Origin: Stramonita haemastoma
Taxonomy: Eukaryota > Mollusca > Gastropoda > Neogastropoda > Muricidae
Direction: 5' to 3'
DNA length: 64,000 bases
Assembly: GCA_030674155.1 (NCBI GenBank)
Contig: CM060327.1
Location: 19,025,243 to 19,089,242, forward strand
In this document: one piece after another, positions 10,161 to 24,400 of the stretch
Position numbering within the stretch: the first letter of the stretch is position 1
Layout of the letters: every line of letters starts with the position of its first letter
Position numbers and translations under genes: made by a program
The notes under the pieces: generated by a model
What the model was told of the DNA's origin: nothing
The model's input: the letters and a program-made list of their open reading frames with translations, nothing else
The model's database searches: none

Positions 10161-13100
10161 GATGGTCTATTGCACATTGCCGTTTTTAAAAAGTACAAAT
10201 AAATAAATAAATAATGGCAATAAAACAGTACTATGCAGGAGGCTGCCCATGGGACAATGCTCTAAGTCAGAGCGCCAGTACTCAGCACACTTTTCTTTTT
10301 TGTGTCTGTTTGTTCTTGCCAGTTTTGTCAGCTCTGTTTTTCTCGGGCCTGTCAGGGTCACCTTTCTCTCCTCTCCACAACCACAGGTATCTGTCAGCAA
10401 AGCCTGAAAGAAGTCCAGGACTTTGATGACACACCTGTCACCTCTTAGGCCTCGTCAGATAACCAGCTTGCAGGTAAGGCTTTAAAAGCACACCAGGTTT
10501 TAGAATAGGTGAAGCATCTGGTTTGTAGTTTTCAATTTTCTTTGATCTATTGATTTTTCAGCCTATATAGTATAGCATCAGTGGGATATTTCACTGCTGG
10601 GATTTGGAAAAGCTAAAATATGACATAAAACCAAACTCTAAGGTTTCATTTTATAGTTTGAAAATGTTTCATCCAATCGTGTAATTTGTTCTGCTGGCTG
10701 GTTTATACTTGTCATCGACATAGTTGTTATTCCCAAGCTTTACCTCAACACATATCCTCCATTCTTTCTGAAGAAAAAGCTGACTACTATGGTCTGAATA
10801 GGTGTGCCATTCAAATGGTTATGTGGATTTTTATTAAAGAAAACTTTAAATTTTAATTTAAAAACAGCGTGGAAACTGAAACATAAGTATAGAAACTATG
10901 GTAAAGTTGACTTAAAAATATGTCCAATCAAACATCTTCTTCCAGAGCTAAAAATGTCTTTAGCCTAAAAGTTCAAAAGAAACCATGGTAAAGAAACGTC
11001 CACAAACCAGTGCATTAAAAATTTTGACATAAATGGGTCATGATCTAGTCTAGTCAGGAAGAGCAGTCTTTTGCTTTGATTGTATGATCTATCTTTTCCT
11101 TTCTTGGCAATCTTTACAGAGGTGACACACTTGTTCTGAACTGGTTTGAATATCCTTTCACCATAGGACATTCAAGATCGGTCCTAAATGACGCCAGAGT
11201 CAGCATCAATGGCAGCTAAGAGGTGACAAGGGGTGTGGTGTGGAGATAAAGATTAGACCAAGCAGGAGAAGTAGCGACCCTTGAGGCCAGAGGGATCTTC
11301 TCTTCCTAGTGCAGTTGAGTCACTGACAGCTCCGTTTATGAACTATTGTGTGGTTCTCAGTAATACTTTTTGTATTCTTTCTTTTTTTTTTTTTCCTTTC
11401 AAAACAAAACACCAATCACAACAGGCCTGCTGCAGCAGACTACAGTGGGCCCCCCCTCTTTGTCCCGGTGAACAGGGCAGGACCACAAACAGGGCATATT
11501 ACAATATGTAGCTAAACATCTAAAAGTTCTTTCAACAAACAAACACATTTGGGAGCTGCTACCCCAAAAGCATACAAGCAAAGAGTCCCCTCCTTCCCCT
11601 CAAGGTGGAACTGACTGACACCTACATTTCCCCTCCTACCCCTCCATGCTACAGTTTAAAAGAGTTGTGGGAATCATTTCTGTTCGCTCAGTTTGGTGGA
11701 GTTAGCCATTAACATTCAAACAAAACCACTTGGGGACATCTTAGAATAATACCCACACCCAAACAGATCATTTTGGAAACACACATAGCTCTGCATTAAT
11801 TATCTTCATTTGTGACATTAGATGACACATCAAGATGGGTTGTTTCGGACAATCAGATAATGCCACTTATAATGGGTCATTTCCTACATAGTGGATATCA
11901 TCCACATCCGTTCCAGAATCACTTGCGATATTCACACTTAAAATTTCAATTGACAATTCCTTTGGGACAGCCAGAACAATCCCCGAACTGTTGTGGGGTC
12001 ATCTGAAATGCCAGGGTTACCACCCACACAACTATAATATCACCTGAAAAGTAACGTCACGCCAATGTGGGATCACCTGAAGTACCATGGTTACCATCAA
12101 CACCAATACAATATCACCTGGACTCCAAGACTCTCACACTAATGCGGGCTCACCTGAGACATTAGAATAACACCCATTCCAATACAAAATTGACACTTAG
12201 AAAAAACACCCACACCAATTTCCGATCACGGTGAATATCACAAATGACCCAACTGCATTTTTTCTGGTAATTTAACAGAGACATATTTTCCAGGCATGCA
12301 TCAATCAGGGAAGGGGGCTGGGGGGTGGGGGGTTGGGAGGAGGGGAACGGGGTAGAGATGTTGATGTAATAAATTTGAAGTCTGCAAAAAGGGGAGGGGG
12401 GTGTGGGCACAATTTTGACAGAATCTGAAGAGTTAGAACCCCTTGATCTGTGAGGCCAGTAGGATGGAGGGGAAAGAAGGGAGAGGGGGGTGGCACTGTA
12501 GTGTGCTACATCAGAAATCAAGTAACAAAACAACGCCATCAACACACAGCAACATGAAGAGCTGAGGACCACAGAAACAGACTCAGGGAGCAAAAACAGA
12601 CCCAGGTAGCAGAGACAGACAGCAGAAAATCCAACTAAGACAGACGCACAGAGTGCAGAGAGTCAAAGGAGAGAGGCTGAAACAGAAAGAATGGAGATGG
12701 AAATAGTCAACAACTGTAGATAAGCCATGAAAATTAATGCAATACCTGCACAAAGCATGATGAAGAGAGATGAATGAATAAGACGGGCATGAAGACTAGA
12801 ACATCCATGTCAACAAGAAAGCTGTGTACAAGTGGCATCAAAGAATCACATCTATCTCTAGGTGGAGAAAACAATAGGTGATAAAACATGGATATTTTCA
12901 TGTGGCCAAACATCTAGTATCTAACATGATGTGATGAAACATATACATGGTAAAAACATCGTACTGATTTTATTCAATAATCGATTTAGACAAGTTACTG
13001 CCAAACTACTGGCAGTAGAACTCTCAATCTGAAAATCTGTACTCAATTCCCTTTGAAAAATACATAGCTTTGGTAAACATTTGTCTATCTTTAATTTGTA

Positions 13101-14049
13101 TATGTACAGTTTAGTGAACATGACAATGAAATCCAAGACGCTCTGTGCTGATCAGTGTTAATTCACAACAAAAAGTACAACATTCAGTGGAATGTTCACA
13201 TGAATTGATTCAGTGTTCCAAAGAGGTCCAAAACATTGTATATGCTTACAACTCCATAAAAATGTTCAGATCAATCGCTTACATCATTACACAACATGCA
13301 GTTTGTTGTACAACATTTGAGCAATGATTCGATGAATAATTTTGATTTTTAGCCATTTTTGTTTCAATCTTCAGAGTAGCTTGTGAAGTTTAACAGCTAT
13401 TACAGTTGACTTCAGACTTTATTTCTACCTTGAACAGCATCTGGTTTATTTCACTTTATTAGGAGAGAGAAGAGAAATAGAAAGAGAAAGAAAGCTGTTC
13501 AAATGATCTTTTAAATAGACTGCAATCTTAGCATGTCCAAAAATTACTACAGTATGCGTCATAATTTTCTGCCAGCCCCCCTTCCTTGTGACTTTGTTTT
13601 TTGGTTGTTGTTTTTTGTTGTTGTTTTTTTACCATTTTATTGACCAATAAAATGATTTCTTAAAACCATAGAATACAACAATGATATAAGTAAAATAATT
13701 AAAATATGTAAAGTAAACCTTATTAATTTACTTTTCAAAATATTTTCAAAAATTTTTCCTTAACAATACTTTTCATTTTCACTGTTCAGATTTTTAAAAA
13801 TCTATACTTTACAACATTATATGCTTTTCCCTAAATCTTCTTTATCAAATATACTGATTGAGTGATACTAGTTTGCCTGTAATCTGATTTGGAATGGACA
13901 CTGACAAGAATTTATCCTCAGTGCTGGTCTAAAAAGAAACGTTTAACATTCAGTCTTTTTTCTTAACAGAATTGGTCCATAAAAAGATGTGATAGACTGT
14001 AAACATGTCTAATGTGCGTTTTAAAGATTAAATGTCCTCAAATTTTCAT

Positions 14050-14760
14050 GATACCTGCCACACACAAATATTAGTTGTGATCAAGGTTTCTTCCAGTTTT
14101 AGACAAATATCCTACTGAATCAAACCTGTAAAAAAAAAAAATATATATATATATATATAAACCCTCCATCTCAGACAGAGCATTTTCATTCAAACACCTG
14201 ACAACTCTGTAAGGGTTCAGTCCTATAAGCTGACAAATAAAACAGTTTGAGTCCAAAGACCCAACTAACACAAAGAATTTCAATCCTGAAACCTGACGAC
14301 TCAAGAGGAATCCAGTATGACAGGTGCAAAGAGTTTCAGTCCTAATGATACCTGCCAAGAATTACAATCCTCAAACCTGCTATTCGTAAGTTGTAGTCCT
14401 AGAAACTGATAGCTACAGAAGATTTCAGTCTTAAAGGTATAACGGATTTCAGCCCTATATCATAACAGATACAGGGGATTTAAACCTAGCATCTGATATT
14501 ACTGCAAGTGCTATAAAGTCTTGATACCTGCAGGAGATTTTAAGCATAACATTTGATTGCTACTGGTTTCAATTCTTAACCCTGTCAGCTGCACTAATTT
14601 TTGGTGGTCTCTATTGCCTGTGATCATAGTGCTTTCAGTCCTCGACTTTTGTAAATGCATTATTTCATTAATGCCAATCCAGAACATATGATCAATCAGT
14701 TGGATTGCTTTCAGTTCTGAAAATTACGGGCAGTTTTACTTCCAAACTGCAGATACTTCA
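14050..14760. repeat. Old diverged tandem array
   Basis: Loosely periodic blocks, about 50-65 nt apart, with TTTCAGTCCT(A/G)A and CCTGA(C/T)A(A/G)CT: for example near 14213, 14273, 14335, 14390, 14426 and 14450. Units are too diverged to fix a consensus by eye. There is no coding potential. Confidence 0.5.
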
Positions 14761-16519
14761 TTTTATCACATGACACAACAAGCCCTGCTATCAACATGTT
14801 TCAGTAACAGAAAGACTTTGGAAACAGGTTTTGTCTTTGAAACTGGGAAATGGCCTTTGTCTCGTCTGTCCACGAATAAATAGACTGGGAAAGGACTTTT
14901 ATCCTTACTTTCAATTTACTTCTTTTTTCAAGGCCATACAACAAGTCTGTAATAGGGTCTTTTGAGGGGGTTAAAAATTATGCATGTGGTTATCACTAAT
15001 TTACATTATTGACGTTTATTGATCAATGACTTGATTGATTTTGTTACTTTAAAGCACTAATCTAATTTAATCAATTTCTCTATCATCAGTAATCTATTAG
15101 ACTGCTTGTACTATTCCCATTATCTACACAGAACTGATTCACAACTAAACTGATTGATAACCTCTGCACTGCATTAGCTATAAATCTTTCACTTTTCAGA
15201 AAACCTTTTGATTAATACTGGTGATGTAGATTTCAAAATTAACCTGTAATCTACCAAAGATCATTTGAGCACGTTCTCTATCAGTACAATATATCTTATC
15301 ATATTACACTAATATCTTTACTATTGCAAACTACATTCTAGCATCTGTGTAATAAAGTAATCACACCCATTCAGTAACTTTTGATGAACTAACTAATCTA
15401 TATTTGGGTAAATAAATCTACTCTACAATCTTCCTTTTATGTAATTTGAAAGAGATATATAACATCAACTTTTGATTATTTATAAGTACCTGATGATCTT
15501 ATTATGGATAATACATAAAGGTAATACATCAGTGACCATTTGATTATGGACAGGATCTGTATTGCTTTTTTCTTTTGATACCAAAGACAAACCAACTGGT
15601 GATCTATGTTTACACTACACAATACTGAGAATTTATACCAGTTAAAATTCCTTCCTACCAAAAAATTTGTTTCCAATTCAATGAATTTCGTTCCTTATCT
15701 AACTACAGTGGTTCCTCCGTTTTTCTTCATGAAGATATTTCTGACAGTTAGAGGTGGTGAATCACCTACATAAATCTACTTTTACCCATTCATTTTTTAT
15801 TTTAAAAAAACTAACATCACTTTGGTCCTTGTTAATCACGATTTTTCCTTTTGGAACAATCACACAGAAAAGTAACTTACTTCCCTTTAGACATAAAATT
15901 TAGACCTCCATTTTTAATCTTAAAGTAGGAGTTCTTTTGTCTGTTTTGATAGATATGTGTTAATTATTTCTAGTTGATTTACTTACCAATTCATTCATTG
16001 AAGTATAAATCTAATAACCTATTCTCTATTGTTTAAATATTTTGTAATCATTTATCTATTTCGTTATTACTCTAATCACTGTTTTTCTCTTGCAAAGATG
16101 TTTCATGGTATCATTCTGATGTCTGCCACAACAATGATATAAAAATATATAATTCAAATTATCCTTCAACGGCGACATAATTGTCAATACACAGTTCAAA
16201 TTATTCTCAACGGTGACAAAATGATAAATACACAATGCAGTGAACTGTCAACACTAACACAAGGACACAGGATCCAATGAGGTGTGTTGTCACATCCAAA
16301 AACAACAAACTCAACATTTCTAACGGAAACATGTTCCAAAACAAGTGTGGATTGACATTGCACAGACAAAAGCCTGTGTCTAACGTGAACACTTCCAACA
16401 CAAGTCCAAACAGACAACAACCTCCACATTTTCACAGAACCAGTGGAGAAAAAAAAGGATCTGCTCTGGTTATGCACAAACAATAAAGTCCAAAATCCTA
16501 AATAAAGAAATATCATGAA

Positions 16520-17800
16520 ATAAGGAGAAAGAGATTTAAAAAAAAAAAAAAAGTGGCATGTCAGTATTTACAGTGGAAAGATATTCATCCTGACAGTAAA
16601 ACTTTATGACATGATCAATAAGTTAAGGTTTACAATTCTGAGACAACATAGTCCTACTCGCTAGAATGATGAATTCAAAAACATGTCAATATGTACAGCA
16701 GAGAGACAAACATGGTCAAATTTCTAATCTGATGATTCCAAAAAAATAATTTAATGATTTTTTTTTGTTAATGCAGATACATGGCTCTACTATCTAAATT
16801 GAAAAAAAAAAAATCAAAAACGGGTCAATATTTACAGCATATACAATCAAAATGTCTAAATTGAACATTTCAAAAATATGTTAGAATTTCATAATTCAGA
16901 GACAAACATGGTCCTATTATCTAAAAGTGAAAAATCAATGTCATATATGTACAGCGGAGAACAAATACTCTCCAAAGTCTCTAACTTAAGTAATTCAAAT
17001 AAGTTAGGATTGAAAAACAATGAACAGACAAAACTTAAAATACTAAATGAAAATGTTAAAAGTCAGATAAGTATGTACAGCAAAAAAGACAGTTATACTT
17101 GTACTTGAGGCTCAAAGGAAAAAAAGAGCTACATTTTACAAAGCAAATACACACAAAATCTAAATTTCTAACTGATAAATTCAAAAGCAATACAGGGATT
17201 AAAATGTGCAAAGAAACAAAAACTTTTTTTTTTAATATTAAAGATTTTAAAATATACCAATATATACAGGAAAAGACAAAGTCAATTTCTGTGAATTGAA
17301 CATTGAAAAAAAATAAGTTATTAGTCACAATGCAGACAACATATTCTGACTTGACTCCAAACACAAGCGTGCACCAACAGCACTGAGAACAAAATCGACT
17401 CTCAAAGTTCAAAACAGAAATTAAAAGACCAATACAGAGACAACACTGTCCATTATTTTTTTTTAAAAATCCAAACACAAGTCTGGAATTACAATGTGGA
17501 GTGATAAAAATCCTTTTTTTTTTCAGACTTAGAAATAATAATACTGGATTTACGATGTAGACAACGAAATCCAACATCTAGATTCAAACAGAGTAGCGAC
17601 TTGACAATACAGAAAACGGCAAAATCTAAATGTTAGTGCTTTAAAAAACCAAATAAAAGTCTGGATTTACGATGCCACAGACAACAGTCCACATCTCAGG
17701 ATTAAAAAATATGTCTGGATTTAAAATATAGACAACATTATCCCATGTTTAGAGTTCCAAAAATAAGTCTTTGTTACATAAAAGAAATGAGCATGTAGAT
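16520..17800. repeat. Long diverged tandem array, period about 90-130 bp
   Basis: Repeated blocks (T)GTCAATATGTACAGC(A/G) and GAGACAAACATGGTC, then TCTAA...ATTCAAAA, at about 16563, 16683, 16825, 16940 and 17065. From 17320 the variant GTCTGGATTTACGATGTAGA dominates (17480, 17540, 17660, 17715). This looks like an old satellite-like expansion over roughly 1.3 kb. Confidence 0.55.
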
Positions 17801-18007
17801 TTGTGGTCAGGGTTTCCCAGGTCAATCTGGATGTCCTGACCCAAGGGACTGGTCTGACGTGTGTGGATCCACTACAAAGCTGATTTTGGCAGATGGTTCA
17901 TTAAGTTGTCTGGTAACACTGCACGTTCTGCAACAACAGGCACAGCAGGAAAAAAATATAATAAAATGGAAAGGCATCAGTATAGCAAGTTCTTATGCAA
18001 TATTTGT

Positions 18008-18009
<2 letters not shown>

Positions 18010-18077
<68 letters not shown>
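18010..18077. repeat. (AC)n microsatellite
   Basis: 34 AC units. Confidence 0.98.
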
Positions 18078-18079
<2 letters not shown>

Positions 18080-18760
18080 ATGTTTTTAAAGAAAGAAAAG
18101 CTGTACTTATAGCTCCCTTTCATTTCAAAGAAGTATAGGTCAAGCGTCTATGCTATAGCAGATAGCTGAAATCAACAACCAACTGTTTGGCAAGAGTTTC
18201 TCAGCCTGTTACTATCATGTGCCTGTACACAGCAGCACCAAGACTCACAGACCTACAGTCTATTAGTATCTACCTGACTGCAGTAGCTAAATGCCAGAAC
18301 ATGCAATAACAAAACAAAAAATCATACTGATTTATTATAAAATAAACAATTAGCTTTATCATACCTGGGACCAATGATGCTACAATTTTGCCACAGAATA
18401 TAAGACCACTGACTATACCCAATTTACTGCAAAATTCAGGATAAGAAACCTGTCCAGTTGCTAAAAATATATAGCCAATTGTATTGGTGTTTTTTTTTTA
18501 ATCATATCTGGCCAAATTTGACATAGACATGGATCATCCAGCAGGCCATATCAACATGGCATAAGTAGTCACTCAATTTGTCATGACAACAAAGATTGTC
18601 CAATCATTTATAAACATAATACTGTACCAGATGAAAATAATTTTTAAACACTGATATGAGTCCTTTTTTAAAAAATCACATCAGTATATTGATTTCAACC
18701 TAGTTTGCTTTACCAATATCAGACTAACAGACATTTAATTTTGTCCTCCCTTTCTCCATT

Positions 18761-18857
18761 CCTTGGCTAGAGCTCCAAGGTTCACAATGGTGAGATTTTT
18801 GTGTATGCACCCCCCTCCCCCCAATTTAGGAAGCCAGCATTCTCACTTTGGAATCAC
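18761..18857 (-). repeat. Interspersed repeat R2, copy 2
   Basis: Reverse orientation: CCTTGGCTAGAGCTCCAAGG, then TTCACAATGGTGAGATTTTT. Its far end is diverged and has a C-run insertion. Confidence 0.65.
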
Positions 18858-19977
18858 CTTGTGACTTATATGGTCATATCCTCTTAACAAAAAACCCAAT
18901 GATTTTAAACTTCAACATTACATTTTCAAAAAAATTATATACAGAAATATCTGTGTATGCCATACCTTAGTATTTTTTTTTCTAAATCATCACCATCATT
19001 ATCATTATTATTATTAGCAGGTCTTTCATGATTAAGTCATTTACTATACTGTCCACAAGTGTTAGGGCTTTTTTCTTCACAGCTAGACATAAAAAAATGA
19101 AGCTGCTTTCTTTTGATAATATGTCTTAAAAAAAAAAAAGCTGTCTTCTTTGGAATGCTACTGATGTGTACTACCTCACATCCAAAACTATCACCAATAT
19201 GAAAAAAAAGAATCCTACAAAATTATAATCATTTCTTGGCTCATTACAAAAAAAGAAGTATTAAATCCCTTTTTCCTTAACTTGCTTGTTCTTCACATCT
19301 TATGTGTTTAAATCATTAGTTTTAAGCTGATATAAGTTGCTTGCTTATTACATGACTAGTTTCTAGTTGAAAAACAACAACATATCATTAGTTTTATATA
19401 ATTTTGTTGACAGTATTTAAGGGCACTGACCAGGAGAAATCAGAAGAAAGGCAGATAAAAAAAAAAAAGTACACTGATGTGACATTATGTAGGAAGGTCC
19501 ATTAAAAGGTTTTCTTGTAGCTTTAAAACTGATACACAAAAGAACCAAAAAATATCAAGATCTGCCATTATCCTATCGCCAACAGTCACTTTATAATACA
19601 GTACTGTGTGTTTATGCTTTGAAGTAACACACACCAAAAAAATGATAAATCAATTCAATGCTTTTTATAGACATAGGATTTTTTGCCCAAAGCTGTCAGA
19701 TTTTTTTTTATTTTGAAGAGGTGACTCTTGCTAGGAATAGTTTTCAGATGCTACGTAATGACAAAATATCACTATGGATGGCTACTGATCTGTTTTTATC
19801 ACCCAGAACAAGTCTACATGTGTCTTTTAAAAGAAAATGCAAAAAAATGCACACAAAATATTATAACTAGATTGAATAAAGTTGTCAAAAATAACAAAAT
19901 TATTTCAAATACAAGCTGAAAATAAGCTATGTTCCTAAAGAGGTTACAACTACTGCATAAGGCATATATTTACATGC

Positions 19978-19986
19978 ACGCACATG

Positions 19987-20027
<41 letters not shown>

Positions 20028-20203
20028 CCACATATATACAGACATGCCATCTTCTTACTATAGGATGTTAACATTGTTTTATTCCAATGTTTTATTGCAC
20101 ACATATCATTATACATCACTCACATTAAATCTCCTGTTTTCCCCTGTCTAAAATTACTTTGAGTAAACAGACACAAAATCAAAGACAACGACAATGACAA
20201 CAA

Positions 20204-20265
<62 letters not shown>
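19978..20265. repeat. Two (AC)n microsatellites
   Basis: AC tracts at 19990-20026 and 20206-20265. Confidence 0.95.
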
Positions 20266-20266
<1 letters not shown>

Positions 20267-20808
20267 ACTCCCTTCCAACTTGATAAGCCCTAAACAAGAT
20301 CTAATATTTGGAAAAACACAAGCACAACAAAATATCTACATAAACAAACACAACACAATCTTATTCATAACCATCCCCACCCCTTCCATATTAAATTGAC
20401 CAGAATCCAACAAAAGTAAACACACAACACACAACTAGGAAAAGAGAAGGAAAAAAAAAGCAAGAGTTACAAGAGTGATAAAACCATACCTTTTCCCCAA
20501 CTAAATACAGTGACAATGTTGATCAAAAAAACACCCAACAAATAATTCTATTCGAATAACCATACAAAGACACATTTACAAAACACATAACATGGACTAA
20601 TATATATGTATAAGAAAATCTAGCAGTGTGTTTTCTATTGAAATACAACAGTGATCTGCACAACTTGGCCATAGGAATACTGGTTCCATTGACAAGCAAG
20701 GCAAACATTCAATTCACCATACACAAACTAAATAGAAACCGAATTCAGATAACACACACATACCCAGACGGATTCACACACACTCATAAAAATACTTTAA
20801 CAATAGCT

Positions 20809-20810
<2 letters not shown>

Positions 20811-20887
<77 letters not shown>

Positions 20888-21092
20888 CTCTCTCTCTCGA
20901 ACGCACGCAGAACATCTTGCGCACACGTTAAATCCTGTTCCGCTTTTCGTAAGAGTAGGCCATCGTGCGCCGGTGGGAACAGATGACACTATTTACAAAA
21001 CTGCATACACACGGGGACCGGATGAAAAAAGCACATGATTGCTTATTTGTTATCCTCGATATAGAAGAATAAATAAAATAAAATAAATAAAT

Positions 21093-21144
<52 letters not shown>
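20811..21144. repeat. (AC)n, (TC)n and second (TC)n bracketing a SINE
   Basis: AC at 20811-20883, TC at 20884-20899, then a SINE, then TC at 21097-21144. Confidence 0.95.
20898..21095 (+). mobile_element. SINE family 1, 3' body with AATA tail
   Basis: It contains ACGCACGCAGAACATCTTGC, GAGTAGGCCATCGTGCGCCG, AACTGCATACACACGGGGAC and TATCCTCGATATAGAAG followed by (AATAA)n. It sits between an AC/TC microsatellite and a TC microsatellite, so both ends are repeat-bounded. Confidence 0.8.
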
Positions 21145-21147
<3 letters not shown>

Positions 21148-21354
21148 ATCATCAGTAGAATGTAAGGAATAGTAGCACAATAAGTTGTATAGCTGCCATA
21201 CAGATACCAAACAATGTCCTAAGGATTAAGAGTGATTAATTTGGGAAACATGAATGTTAAGCTATTGGGTTTATAGGTTTTTTTCCCCATCTGTGCCATG
21301 CTTTGCATCCAAGGACAGACAAACACATATGCTTATAGAGGAAATAATGTAAAG

Positions 21355-21442
21355 AAGTGTGTGTGTGCGCAGGCGTGTGCGCAGGCATGTGTGCATGCAT
21401 GTGTGCATGCGTGTGAGTGTGTGCGTGCATGCGTGTGTGTGT
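21355..21442. repeat. Imperfect TG/TGCA repeat
   Basis: Purine-pyrimidine alternating tract (GTGTGCGCAGGCGTGTGCGC...), prone to Z-DNA. Confidence 0.9.
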
Positions 21443-24400
21443 TTCATGAGAAGTAATGAACTTTTTTCACTGCAACATTGCTGCATCTAATCTGACTTCG
21501 GAATTGTAGATCATTATGCCCATTTGCACTGACTACTTATCAGATAGTCATACTGCTGAAAGAATTGCCCTGACTGTGTATAAGGTAGTCACAACTTTTC
21601 AGGGAAAAAAAACCTGCAATGACAACCTATCAGGAAGTCACTACTCAAAAGTTGCAATGGTCTCCCTGCAAAGAAAATACAGTTGTGGCACTTGCTTCGT
21701 CAATGGCTTTCCCACAGACCTTGGCTGAAGCTAAGAACAAGTAGAAAAAATAACTAAAGCAGAATGTTGCTCTAAAACAAACAGAACAGAACAAAACAAA
21801 CATGAACAACAACAAAAAAACCCTTCAAAGTTGAAAATACATTTGGGGGTTTTTACCTCCCTTTTATGCTGGATAATGAGATTTTGGCATGAAGTAACAT
21901 TTGTGAAGAAAAAAATGTAGATTCTGCAGGGTTACTTGTCTTCAACATATTTCATGTTGAAACAGGTACTTGAGAAGCATCTATTTTACTTTTGTTTTGT
22001 TTTTTTCTTTTGTAGCCTCTTTTTTTTTTGTTTGCTTGGTGTCTTATGCGAAGAACAGTTTTACTAATCCACTTCTTTACAAATTTATCATCTCTCCACA
22101 ACAGTTCACTGCCAGAGCATTCAATACATCTCACAAGGCTACCACCCAGAAAACATTCTGGAACACTGCTGGATTACTTTGGTGGCATCAGTAGTGCCAG
22201 TTTTTATTCACCATACACAGGACATCCCCTACTTCTAGTCTGCTATTCTGCTGACAAGTCTTTTGTCACATGAAACCTCTTCCCTCCCCCCTCTAAGAAT
22301 CTGCAAACTCTGATCATTTTTACTTAAGACAAACTCACCACCTGCATATAAGCAAACAACCCCCCCCCCCCCAAAAAAAAAACCAAAAAACCACCAAAAA
22401 CAACTGAGATCACCTTGAGAACAGGACACAAAGAAATGTGAAATCTGGGACCTTTTCCCTCTGACCCCATGATGACCAAAGAAGATGAGGATGACATACT
22501 ATTCCTCTGGAAAACCAGTTACATTTGTTTGAGAGTGCCTTAAAATATTTAATCACCAACTAGGTCCAAGACATACTGACATCTCCCATGCTCGTGGATT
22601 AATTTTAACAAGACTCTGAAACCTTTGATAAATCATTTTCAAAATGATTGAGAAGTTGTAAGTGGTTACCTGCACTTGTTTCTCTCCACTATTTTTTCCT
22701 CAACAAGACTTTATAACCTTCATGATATTGATTTGAGTGGTCTCAGTATTTGAACGACACACTTAATACATATCTGGGTAGAAGCCAGTTGGAGTCTTAA
22801 AAATCCCCACAAACAAATGCCTCTAAATGTATCCAACCCATGTTTTTAAGGCCTGCAATCGATCATTCTTACCCCTCTGTCCCAAATGCTGATAGCTTTT
22901 TTTTTTTTTCTCCCAAATCGAAGATGTAGAATTTTATTGTAAAAGAAAAAAAATTAGTCCTTACTAAAACTAAATTTGTCTCAACAGTATCCAAATACAT
23001 TTCTTTGATTTTTTATGCTCCTCTTTTTTTTTTGGTTGGGGGAAGGGGTTTTAACACTTTTTTTTATATCAAAAATATGCATTGTCTTGTGATTTTAGGG
23101 GGCAGGAGGTGTTACTTATCCTTCTTCAAGCTATTTATTCCTGCTTCCAGATAATACACATCATAGGAGTATGTATATATGTGTACACATATATATCGAG
23201 TATCATGTCATATTTTTAATATCATTATGCCACAACAATGGGCAGTTTAAAAAATTATTTTCAGTTTTTGTCTTGCGTCTGTTCAGTATTATGACCTATT
23301 TCACTACCATTATTATGATTTTCTTCACGGGAAATGGAGCAAAGGATAAACATGGAAGGGTACTTGTGCATATATTTTGTGTGAGGAGACCACTCTCCTC
23401 TCATTGTCCTTTTGCCTTTAGAGTTACATGAGAGACCATTTTGTTAGCTACAATTTTAGAGAAGAAAAAAAACAAGATAAAGCATCCATCCACAAAACCT
23501 GGTTAAACAATAACTATAAGGGGGGAAAAAACCACCATCACCACGACCACCACGCAGGTTAATCCATGAATCAATCAGCCGATCAGTGATTTGGTCAATG
23601 AAACACAACCCGCCACGTTATATATATATATACATACATACAAACACCAACAACACCGGCAAAACTCCAAGAAACATCAAGAGATTAAAAAATAAATAAA
23701 TAAATGATCATAATAATAATAAAAGAAAGAAAACTGCAAAAGTCACCGCACACAGACACACAAACACAGACCACAAGGACACACATACCCCCACACACCA
23801 CTGGTGTCCGAAACAAAACTGGCCACTTCAAAACTCAATAACTGAACCAATCAATCCATACTCAAGACAACTTCAAAGAACAATTAGAATGAAAATAATA
23901 ATGAAAAAAAAAAAATCCAAACACCCACGACACCCAGCAGTTCCGATTCTTTTTTTTTTCTTTTTTTTTTCCAACCACAACTTACTACCAGAGGGGCAGG
24001 CCATTTTCTCATGTTGCTATAACAACGTTACAGTCAGGAACTGCGCGCGGAGAGACTGAAGGAAAGGAAGAGACAGATCAGTGTCACACGATGGACAGGA
24101 AATCCCACAGGACACATCATTACTGGCTACGCAAAAAAAGTCTGAAGATGATGGCTATGCAGTATGACTACTGATATGTCAGTTGCTATGCAAGCAACAT
24201 GAACAGGTTTAGGGATGACAACAAAACAATCGATACATCAGCTGGAACTGACAGTCAGTTAAGACGTCTAAATGTTATGAATGATCAGTAAAAGAAACCG
24301 TCAATAACTAAACTACTTGTCAGTTAAAGAAGGTTTAATGACAATGCAAAAGTGGACACAGAATCAGTCAATGCTTATAGTGCAGTCAGCGAAAAATCCA

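Noticed and set aside
10380..10474. Plus-strand interval with acceptor ACAACCACAG and donor GCAG/GTAAGG
   Set aside because: All three frames have stops (the longest ends after about 19 codons). It may be a non-coding exon, but nothing else supports it.
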